Shown piece after piece: positions 12,111-21,865 of a DNA stretch of 43,298 nucleotides. The number at the start of each line of letters is the position of its first letter. Within the stretch, counting starts at the first letter, position 1. The notes below the pieces were generated by a model. It saw nothing but the letters and a program-made list of their open reading frames with translations. It was not told where the DNA came from and searched no databases. A program made the translations under genes and the position numbers. This DNA comes from Ectocarpus siliculosus (Eukaryota > Sar > Phaeophyceae > Ectocarpales > Ectocarpaceae), in NCBI GenBank assembly GCA_000310025.1, contig FN648788.1:1-43298 (forward strand). The letters are read 5' to 3'.

Positions 12111-13741
12111 AAACCCCGAAAATAAAATCCTACTCGTTCAGGCTCGACCTCGTACTCAAAAAGACCAAACACAAAGCCGAAGCAACACAAACCAAAGCCA
12201 AAACAATGAGAACACCAAATAAGAAAAGTCACACCATTTGTCACACGAAGTATTTTTTTCCGGCCCATCAACCCCAGCGCTTTCATCCATCCCTCCTGCC
12301 ACTGCTTCTTCCCCGCGGTAGCGACCCTCGCCTCTACCGCGGCCACCCTTTTCTGCTGGCATCGCCGCGGCTCGGGCTTCATCAGGTGCCACGTATGTAT
12401 CCGCCTGGTTGGGGTGTGTGCAGCTGTTTCTCCGGAGGGATTGACTCGGCAGTGCAGGGGAGATGGCGCATCCGAAAGGGAAAGGTAAAGGCAAAATCAG
12501 TCACCCAAAGCGTCAATTCAGCACGTGGCACTGCTGGGGAGAATAGCTTGCAATACGCCCACTGTTCTGCGCAGCAGTGATAGTTGTCTTTCGCATTCTG
12601 TACGACATCATGGTTACCTATCAAATCGAACGCCAATCTACGACTGAGGTTAATTAATCCTCTTTCGCAAAAGTGACACAACGATTCTTGCGATTTGTCT
12701 GACAAGGTTAATTATTCCTCGGTCACGCAAACAACAATGTTGGATCCATGTTAGAGCTTACACAGCTGTGTTTCTGATCAACAACCCAACACATATTTTT
12801 ACTGGTATACTGCTTTCGTGCATACAGTGTTCTGGTACGAAATGGAGATCATTTCCATGTATTCCTGTCGGTTACACAGACCCCTGACCAAATTTCCAAG
12901 TGTATCCCCCTACAACTCCTACCGCTAGACATGCAACAGACTCCTGTTCGTAACACGCAACTCATTGTCGGTAGAGGGTACAAAGATTCATGACGCCTTC
13001 GCATATCCCGTTATCGACGTGAACGCAAAAATAATGAGTCGGAGATCAATCTCTGTATTTTAACACATACGGGACAAAATATTCCCACCAACTTCAAAGC
13101 ACTCAAGAAGGTATATGCAGTCGCTTGGTTAGGATTCGCTGATAATCTCATCTAATCTTTCAGTTTCTGTGGGTGACTGGCAACCTTACGTGGCGTAGTA
13201 GCCATACAACCTCGCAGTTTTGTGGGTGACTGGCAACCTTACGTGACGCAATATCCATTTAACCTCGCAGTTTTGTGTGGGTGACTGGCAACCTTACGTG
13301 ACGCAATATCAATATAACCTCGCAGTCTTGTGTGGGTGACTGGCAACCTTACGTGACTCAATATCCATTTAACCTCGCAGTTTTGTGTGGATCACTGGCA
13401 ACCTTATCAAGAATAGAACGCCCTTTGATGGGGTCTACTGCTGTACCTCTCAGGAAAAACATGTGCAAGATGATGACGCGTATGTATGCAGAACTCAACA
13501 AGGTGTGCTGTAGGTTTATCGGAGCACACCCAAACGAAATCGACGAAGACAAGCATGCAAGCACATATACCAAAACCACTTCAGACGTAAAACGGTGAGC
13601 AAATCATCACGTGTCTGAGCGGATCTACGACCTTAGTAGGCGCATGCTGATGGTGTTGCTGCTCGGCATCTCCAGTGTTATAACAACATTCGAAATTGGC
13701 TCTCAAAAACCTGTACTCCAACCTGGACATCGCCACTAGAA
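12111..13741. other. Copia interior without recognisable genes
   Basis: Outside the 55-bp repeats this 1.6 kb holds only short broken frames. A Gly/Arg/Glu-rich minus-strand frame (12156-12494) could be gag or pol debris, but no motif supports it. A pol of normal size would not fit here. Confidence 0.5.
13168..13406. repeat. Tandem ~55-bp repeats inside the copia element
   Basis: The phrase gactggcaaccttacgtg recurs starting near 13174, 13227, 13282 and 13337, with a partial fifth copy ending about 13406; unit spacing is 53-55 bp. Units share caatatccatttaacctcgc with small changes. No coding role is evident. Confidence 0.85.
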
Positions 13742-14116
13742 TCAAACACACCCGTAAATGGGGCTACATGTATTACATACAGGACTGACACGGATGGTGT
13801 CCTTAGGGGTTAAGACTTCCCTGGTTTCCTCCCCCGGGGTGTTGGTCCTTCGCATTGCCCGCGCGAAGGACTCAACGAGACGGTCCTCCAACGATCGTGG
13901 CTGGTCTTCAGGTTGCGGGTCTAACGCTGTTCCAGCCGGCCGAGCATGCCGGGGATCGCCTCCATCGGGGGGCTTGTCCACGCTCTCTGATGCGGGACGC
14001 TTCTCTTCGGTAAACTTGATTTTTTCTTGTACTCCCGACTCCACTTCCTCTTTGATGTGCGCCGATAATGCTTGGCGGTCCTCTTCAGTTAAGCTGCTGA
14101 GGTCGAGGGCTTCCAT
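13742..14116 (-). CDS. Truncated gag-like reading frame of the copia element
   Basis: A 124-codon frame starts at ATG 14116, 73 nt inside the 5' LTR, where copia gag begins. It is acidic and charged (MEALDLSSLTEEDRQALSAH at the start, then a Pro/Asp-rich stretch and EDRLVESFARAM). No CCHC knuckle remains, so only an N-terminal part survives. The gag assignment rests on position and composition, not on a recognised motif. Confidence 0.5.
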   Translation of the reverse strand: MEALDLSSLTEEDRQALSAHIKEEVESGVQEKIKFTEEKRPASESVDKPPDGGDPRHARPAGTALDPQPEDQPRSLEDRLVESFARAMRRTNTPGEETREVLTPKDTIRVSPVCNTCSPIYGCV

Positions 14117-14189
14117 GATCTACTTCTCTAGCCGAACCCTTTTGTAGCTAACCTCACCTCGGGATCCCGTGTGATATCACACGCTAGCG

Positions 14190-14526
14190 TGTTAGGATGA
14201 TCCGAACTGGGGGTAGCTTGTCGCAAGACGTGTGTTGAATAGGGTGTCGGCAACTCGGAGAACTCGTGCCAAGGAGGAAAGATGCGCTGGGTTTGTTGTA
14301 TAGACTTCTTCTTCACATGAAAAACATGGACTCACATGAACACATGAACACATGAACACATGAACACATGGACACATGGACAGACATGAACTGCACGCAC
14401 GCGTGCACGCACCACCATGAGGGGGCGACGCAGTATACAACAGGGGTACCTTGCACACCCTGGAAATACATTCCACGTACCACACAATCCTACATCCACT
14501 TGGCATTGCTACAAGTATATCTATCA
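14190..14526 (-). repeat. 5' LTR of the copia element
   Basis: 337 bp, reading TGATAG... to ...CTAACA on the minus strand. It contains an 8-bp minisatellite (acatgRac on plus, about 14334-14381) with six units against five in the other LTR. It is followed by interior sequence GCTAGCGTGTGATATCAC, where a primer site would be expected, but I could not assign a tRNA. Confidence 0.85.
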
Positions 14527-15351
14527 GCAGTGCACTCTGTACTCACAACCCCTATTCATGTCGAAGATCATAGACTTACTGTCCATCGACCGAGCTCTGC
14601 CAAGTGCGTCAAGGAGCACGACTGATCAACGCTTCGTTCGCGTGGACGCCATGTTGAGCGTATCACCCCCAAGGTCAGCGACATACGTGCCGAACAAGAG
14701 ATGGTCCATGGCAGCATCGACAACCAGAAAATATGTCACTAAGTCACATGCGGGAGAATTCAGAATCAATCGCTAAACTATGTCTTCGAGCTCACCTCAG
14801 TAGTGCTACCATATCCACTGTACTATCGCCTACCACCCTGTTTGAGTGCCGGACGTTTACCAGCTCGTCACTGCCGGTTTACTGGGGATGGTGACTGACT
14901 GACCGGAGACATTCACGCGGCACAGGCTTTACCCCTGGGGCGATGTCGACGGAATGTCGCCTGGGGGAGAACTTGATAAATCGGATTTCCTGCAGCTGAC
15001 CAGATGGTCGCTGCATGGACGACGAACGTGCCCTGCTAGATCCTTGTGGAGTTGTCAACTCCTCATCCACTGCTTCTTGCCCAACATTTCCCACAAAAGC
15101 TCTACATGGTACCCTATCGAGAACCCACACACGTGCGTGCGTGAAGGGCTTACCACGCATTGCCTTTGCGAGTCGAGTGGACCGCTGACCACCCATACGG
15201 AATGAGATTGGACCTTGTACGTACGACTTCGGGCGTATGATGTTGCGCCGCACAACTACGATACACACGATAATTTCTTGCCCGTTAATACATTTACAGG
15301 TGAAACGTGGCTTCGGTTGGGTACCTTGATGAAGCAGCCGTGGGGTGGAAG
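14527..15351. repeat. Proximal 3' flank of gene 4, paralogous to that of gene 3
   Basis: Continues the match with 21041-21865 after the LTR element. It contains the decayed blocks VDAAMDHLLFG..VADLGGDT (about 14610-14725, minus, followed by TGA) and VNVRHSNRVVG (about 14800-14870) ending at a donor-like CTGAG|GTGAG at 14795. Confidence 0.65.
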
Positions 15352-18300
15352 TTAAACGGTTTGGTACACCGACATGGTGTACGGGCCACCGCATATCTCG
15401 TCGGAGTTACCCGTGCAGGACATGTCGCAGATGCCGAAACCGTTGGCAGCGAAGTCGGCGTTATCATCGCCGCACCAGCACTGTTTCATGCAGCAGCATC
15501 AGTCAATAGGCAAGGGGGCTTGTGAACGGGCGGAGAGCACCGATGGACAAGAAACTACGGCAGCTTGAATCATTGCGAGACACGAACCATTTCACGCTGA
15601 CGGCCGTAGCCCACCAAAGCACATTATAGCGCTTGACGCGTCCCGAACTCCACACGTTTTGCACGACACTCCCCCGCATAGCATCATTTACACCCGTTGG
15701 ACGCGTATATCAAGAAGTCGTACCTCTTGAGAATACTGGGTTCCGTAGTAGGCCGAGCCGGTGCAGAGCGAGGCGCAGGCCTGGTCGTTGGGTCATGTAC
15801 GTGTGTATGCGCACGAGCAACGGTCGGTATAGTCAGGGTAGGAGGGAAAAACAAGTCGTGAGCGCCAACTCGAAAGAGAGATACACGGAGGAGCGCGGTG
15901 TGTTGGGCATACAAAATGGCGAACATTAGTTGACACTTGGTATGCAAGCACCGCACGATGTTGATATCGAGGAAGAACACAACAACAACAACATTACGAA
16001 GGACGTTTACGAATGCGCGATACTCATGTATTGACCTTTGAAGCAAACCAACGTCTTTGGCTGGCTAACTGTTCACCTCTGCGGTCATATCGAAGGTAGA
16101 ACTCTCCCTCTCGAAAATGCGGCCGTCGGCGGGGTCCGAGAAGCACCCAAGGTACGCGGGGTCCTGGGCGTATACATTCATCCTGTACGACCCCCCGCAG
16201 ATTTCTTCGGAGTCGCCTGAGCAGGCCATGTCGCAGACGCCTTCGCCGTAGACGGAGTATTGGGCGTTAAAATCACCCCACCAGCACTGCTTTCGAAGGG
16301 ATGGAACAGTGGGGGGCGACGAGGGGCGTAGACAGACAAAAACGACAATATTGAGGGAGGTACAGTACGTAGATGGGCGCGAAGCTGATGGTGGTGTCAG
16401 CAGGTGGTGCATGCCACACAAGAACCGGAGGCAGGAGGAACAACGAGCAACCACAATCGGCTCGAGGGGAAGCATTCTCCGATATCCACGTACCGCGATC
16501 ACCCATGGCAACACCCACAACGTCGACGACGAATAATCTTACACGTCGTGCTCTGAGCACTTGGGAAGAAGATTCTGGAGTGTTTCCGAGCCATGTGCCC
16601 TCTTTCAGTGCGCGTTAAGACCTGGCGTGCGGTTTGGATTCTGGTCGCCTGTACGGTGTAAATACAACCAAGGCCATGACAAAGTTAATACATGGAATCG
16701 GAAAGCAATACAAGCTGCATTTGAGGTCGGACTACTTCCGAACAGTCCCGGGAAAGTGACTGATGTAGAGAGTGAATCACACTAGATGTAGAGAACCAAC
16801 ACAAAGCCGCGGAGACTATGGACCGTGACTCCTGAACGAATATCAATACAGAACCGGACCCATCCGATCGACGGGGAAACTGGATTCAACTGTTACAGAG
16901 TCCTCACCTCACTCGAGTACTGCGTTCCGTAGAAGGCCGAGTCGGGGCATTGCGTCGCGCAGAGCTGTGGTCGTGTGGGTAACGGTGAGTGTCCACGATG
17001 ATGGATCAAGAGGACGAGGGGGAAGGAGGAGTCAGGGAAAACTCAACACTAAGAGCGACAACGTAGATGTGCTGGGTGCAGGGATGGCGAGTTGACTTCC
17101 GGAACGTTTTCTAGAGCCTCGGACATTTCACGGGCAACCACAAGGCGACATCGGCATCGGAGAGCATGGGCGTGCAGGGCACCGACCAAGCGGAGGCACC
17201 AACACAACTTCTCAGAATTTCCTCAAGTGCCTAACAAGGTCCGGAATTGATCCAGGAGAGCACAGTGTCATCAACGGAGGGATGACGCAAGACGATAGAC
17301 AGCAGGACCAGCCCAAAGGGTCGCCGCCACCTTCTAGTGTGACGTTTCCCAAGCTGACACAGCTCACACAGCTGACGTCGTTTGACTCCAAGCGCCCAGC
17401 ACATCTCACCCAACGGAAACGAACAGTTTACAAAGCTAAAGTGGATACATTCAACAAATGCCTCTGTTGACCCCTCTCTTACGTCTAGGGTCATCTCGTC
17501 AGAGGAAGCGTTCTGCACGAAAACACGGTTGGTGGCTGAGTCAGAGTAGCAGCCACGGTACGCGGTGTACCCACGATCCACGTAACCCTGGTAGACACTC
17601 ATACTGTAGGGACCTCCACAAATCTCGCTGACGTCGCCCGCACAGGGCATCACGCACTCGTCGCTGGCACCGTTCGCATCGTAGCCGGCGGTCTCGTCAC
17701 CGCACCAGCACTGTTGAGTTCGAGAGTATCCAGAAAGGGGAGGTAGGGGAGCACAGTGAGTGAGAGGGCGCGGGTTTCATCGTGATTTCGTGGTACACAA
17801 GACGCTTGTTGGCAACGCCATAGCTTGGACTACTGTGGGTGGGTGGGAGTGACGTGAGGCCACAGCTGTCAACGTGTATCGGGAAAACATCAGACAGGAG
17901 GATCTGGCCTACAAACGAGCAGGCCTCAGTGAGTTCAGGCGATCGCCTGAAGCATCAGCAAACGTCCTACGTAACCTATGTGATTGACTGAACATGCAGG
18001 ATTGTTCGTTTCTCCAAGGAACTGCCGATCCCGCACGTTCCGCGATGGCGATGCGAATGGCCACCGAAACAAGGCAGTGGCCGACAATGTGGAACGCCCA
18101 CTCCGACGCGCATGATGTTTTTGCAACGCCACGTTGGGGTAAAGTTAAGGCGAGCGATCGTGATCCACACCAACTATTTTCGCGTGTATGCTATGAGTCT
18201 CACCTCTGCCGAATACTGCGTTCCGTAGTACTCGTACGTGCTGCAGTGCCCCAAGCAGACCTGTGGTCGTTCGGGCACAGTAAGGGGAAGTCAACGGTCA

Positions 18301-19341
18301 GTCGAACGAAACACGACGAGCGAACAGAGGGCGACGTAGATTGGTGTGGGAGGTGGCGGCTGTGCCACGGCAAACCACCATGTAACCAGCAACAGCACCA
18401 CGCGGAGTGCAAACCGTTACGGATCGGCACAAAAGCGAATCTACAGCTCAACCCAAGCAAACGGACCAAACGAATCGGGGTTCCGTTGCTTACTCACCTC
18501 CACAGTCATGTCGTCAGAGGAAGCCACCAGCTCGAAAATGCGGCTGTCGGCCGGGTCGGAGAAACATCCAAGGTAGTCAGGGTTAATGTCAACTTCGTGC
18601 TGGCGAATAGACATAGCGTTAAACCCGCCGCAGAACTCGTTGTCGGTGGATCCAGCGCACTCAAAGTAGCAGACACCCGGGCCATTTTGCGCATAGTCGG
18701 CCGTGCCCTCATCGCACCAGCACTGTTTCAAGGACACAAACAGGAGCGCAGCCAGAAGGGCATAGAGCAGTTGGGCTTCACCAAGATATGGTCCGTTTCC
18801 TGGGGGTGATGAATGGAAGCCGAGTTCGATAGACTGCGCCAATGTGGAGAACCGCGACATCTCTCGTACCACAGAGAGGGAGAAGGTCGTGATGCCGAGC
18901 GTACAGTAGTATTCGTATTTATTCACGTCCTCCACTACAGTGAAAGCAATCCTGCCAAAAGTGTCTGTTTCGGTCTGGAACAATCCTCTCACTGCCGTCA
19001 GTGCATACTTGGAATCCAATAATGAAGCGATGACTTGTCGGTCGGTAAGCATGTCAATCTCCTGGAGGTGTATGTGCTTCAGACGAGGTTTCCTTCTCAA
19101 AAGGCGTAACTGACGAAACATAGTCATGTTCTTGACTCGGAACGGGCAGTCCTTACGGCGCCTCCGAGGGCTCCTAACTTGAATGACGAAGTCAAAACCG
19201 ATGACATCTCACCGGCGTCTCGCTCACACAACCGGCCTCTACAACCCGATAGATATAATTGAAGTAACTAAACGCTCATCTCACCTCGGTTCCATACTGC
19301 GTCCCATAATAGGTATAATTGGCGCAGAGACTCTCCCAAAC
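15352..19341 (-). pseudogene. Gene 4: 5'-truncated WSC-domain gene, probable pseudogene
   Basis: Exons: 19285-19341, 18498-18722, 18204-18260, 17483-17710, 16908-16964, 16077-16286, 15724-15780, 15352-15480 (TAA stop). The joined frame is open, 339 residues covering the rest of WSC2 through WSC5. The signal-peptide exon, the first WSC half, the first mini-exon and the second large exon, all present in genes 3 and 5, are absent between 19342 and 21865. Two invariant cysteines have become Trp: in the 19285-19341 mini-exon (VWESLC for VCEGLC) and in 16077-16286 (CWWGD for CWCGD). Sequence upstream of the first exon, homologous to the gene 3 intron, is open in frame to an ATG at 19563-19561, so a leaderless product is conceivable. 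Truncation plus broken disulfides favours a pseudogene. Confidence 0.8.
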
Positions 19342-21865
19342 CTGCGACGTTGAATACAACCGGGCGTCAAGTGGCGCATTGTTTTCGAGACGGTGAGTAT
19401 TTTGCCCGTCAATCGTGGCGCACAGGTCAGTCCGAAAACACAGGTTGTTGGCGCATGCACTTCGTGTTGTGTTGTGATGTGGAACTGGCTGATCAAACAC
19501 CGTAAGTAGCCGTTGGTGTTGAACAGAGGCGTATTGACAAACCTCGTTCGTTAGATAAACCATCCCATTACTGATATACTGTAGCGGTTTGGGAGAAAAG
19601 GGCTCGATTCGTCTGCTCGTGAACAAGGAACTAGTTGTCGGCTGACTTCACATGCGATTTCTCTGCGTGTGTTCGCCGCGAAAAATAAAGAAAGTTTGGG
19701 TGGGGCGCGTCGATCGATCAGAAATTGAATATCGAACTGTAATGTGGGCCCGGATCAGCTATCCGTCGGTACGTGGTATACGTGAACCACCATGGCCTAG
19801 AAATGCCTTACTTATGTAAAAAGGCATGGGGGTCTATGTAAGCCACCTACGTGGCGTCAACGACTTTTCACCCGCTGAGCACCAACACTGAGAGCACGGG
19901 TGATTAGATTCGCATGGTTCCGCTCGGATGCAGACAAACGTACGTGCGACTGGGACACCTCCTACGGCGCCAGACGAAACACCCAACATTTCTGCATGTG
20001 CGCTATGCAAGGGCTGACAAAATGAAGCGAGGGGCTTATCATCGGGACCGGGACCTTAGAAAACAATAACAAGTGAAGTCTATGTACGTATCACGCCTTT
20101 TTAATACTGAGACAATTACTCGTTCTTTCGCAGTGCTTGATTCGCCTCACACCAGCGGGGAGCTGGTTAAGTTCGTATGTACGCCCGACCCGAACGCACT
20201 CCAGGGTTGAAAACTCGCAGGGAATTATTTCAGTAGAATATGCACGCTTTGATTGATTCATTTTATTGTATGTATTCCGGCTGCATAAGCCATGTCTTAT
20301 CGGCAGCTTCAAACTTCAAACCACGCAACATTGCCACTCTCAACACAGTGGAAAGCCTCATGGGCCTCCGGCGGGAGTACGAATTGCATCAGCAGGTCGG
20401 AAAGCGTTGGGGTAGTTTCTGCTGCCAGTTTCCACCCGCCCATCTACGTGACACTACCACAACTCCAGTTTTATCCTACAACCTTTCAGACGACTGGGAC
20501 CTGCGGAAATCCAACTCCACTATTGGTACATACCCCTTTCCTTCACTTCAGACATGAAACCCGAGCACGAAATACAACCCAACTGCGAGATAGCCCTGCG
20601 GGCGGCTCTAGTCGACGACCTGACCGGCATGAATAGGTCGAGAGCGGTGAATGAGAAACAAAACTTTCGCCGATGATCCGTACCTCCTGCATTTCTACAC
20701 GCTCTTGCCCCACGATGCCCCCCTGTACATGCCCACACCAAACTCTCTGTCATATTTGTGACCACCTTGTGGGGGTGTATCAACCTCTAACACGCTTCTT
20801 CCTAGCTACTGTTCTTCTTGGACGATAGTGCAGAACAGAGTCCGTCCTTCTCATCCCAAGCCCGCGAAAATCTACAGAAACATCAAACATCCAAACATTC
20901 AAGCAAAGGTGTCGTCCAAAGTTCAGACACCAATCATTCCCCCCTGCACCGCTGCTTTCGATATTCTTTCCAGCTGAATACCCGATGTTGGTACCGCGCG
21001 TTGCAGCATATGGTGGAATCCTGCCCGCCTACTTCGGTTCAGTGCACTCATAACTGTTGGTGTCGAAAACGTAGACCTACACCGACCAAGCTGTGTCACG
21101 TGCGTCGAGGAACATGACTGACAAACGCTTCGCTCGTGTGGCCGCCACGTTCAGTGTATCGCCCCCAAGGTCTGAGACGTGCCTGCCGACCAAGAGATGG
21201 TCCATGGCAGCATCGACATACAGTCAACATGTCAGCAAGTCACTTGAGAGAATTCGGAAAAAATCGCAATACCGTCGTCATAGAGCGCACCTCAGTAGTG
21301 CTGCCATATCCAGTACAGTAGCGCCCAACACGCTATTCGAGTGCCGGACGTTTACCCGTTTGGTCACGACCGGATTTTCTCGCAATGGTGACTGGCCGGA
21401 GAATTCACGCGGCACAGACTTTACCCCTAGGGCGACGTCGACGGAATGTCGCCTGGGGAAGAAATAAATATGTATTCTAGATAGGCTATCGTTTTTCCTG
21501 CAGCTAACCAGATGGTCGCTGCATTGACGAGCAACGTGCCCTGCTAGGTCCTTGGGAGTTATCGATTCCTCAACCATTGCTTGGTTCTTCCCCGACGCTT
21601 CTCACAAACCACAACAGCTTTACATGGTACCCCATCGGCACCCACACACGTTCGTGAACGTACCTACGTATGCATTGCCTTCGCGGTTCACGTGGACTGC
21701 TACCCACGTAACCGGTATTAGATAGAACCTTGTGCGCACGACTCCAGGTGTTCGATATTGCACCGCCTAATTGCTATACACGAGAAATTCTTGCCTCTTG
21801 GCCCATTTTTGAGCGAAACGTGGATGGTGTTCGTTACCTTGATGAAGCAGCCGCGGGGCGGCAAG
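19342..21865. other. Gene 3 3' flank and unmatched segment
   Basis: 20230-21865 is the gene 3 3' flank, paralogous to the gene 4 flank, and keeps the empty site of the LTR element near 21036-21050. 19342-19640 still matches intron DNA of genes 3 and 5. About 19640-20230 matches nothing else in the window; it includes a small hairpin (atgcctt ... aaggcat, 19803-19827). The missing 5' exons of gene 4 should have been in or near this segment. Confidence 0.5.

Larger units (their letters stand above)
10595..14526 (-). mobile_element. Ty1/copia-type LTR retrotransposon, defective, 3932 bp
   Basis: Two direct repeats (331 and 337 bp) begin TG and end CA and bound a 3264-bp interior. The 5-bp sequence GCAGT flanks both outer ends (10590-10594 and 14527-14531). 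On the minus strand the order is 5' LTR, gag-like frame, 55-bp repeats, RT/RNase H remnant, purine-rich tract, 3' LTR. This is the copia order, with protease, integrase and most of RT missing. It lies in the 3' flank of gene 4; the paralogous flank of gene 3 (around 21036-21050) has no insertion. The LTRs differ at only a handful of sites plus two indels, so insertion was fairly recent. Confidence 0.88.

Noticed and set aside
12156-12494. Gly/Arg-rich minus frame as a gag nucleocapsid
   Set aside because: No CCHC knuckle is visible and the stretch sits in deleted, rearranged element DNA.
13168-13406. Regular repeats as a possible CRISPR array
   Set aside because: Units are direct tandem copies with no unique spacers, in a eukaryotic retroelement.
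17994-18809. 271-codon open frame on plus, the longest on that strand
   Set aside because: It runs antisense through two WSC exons of gene 4 and is open because of the constrained codons opposite; no motif of its own.
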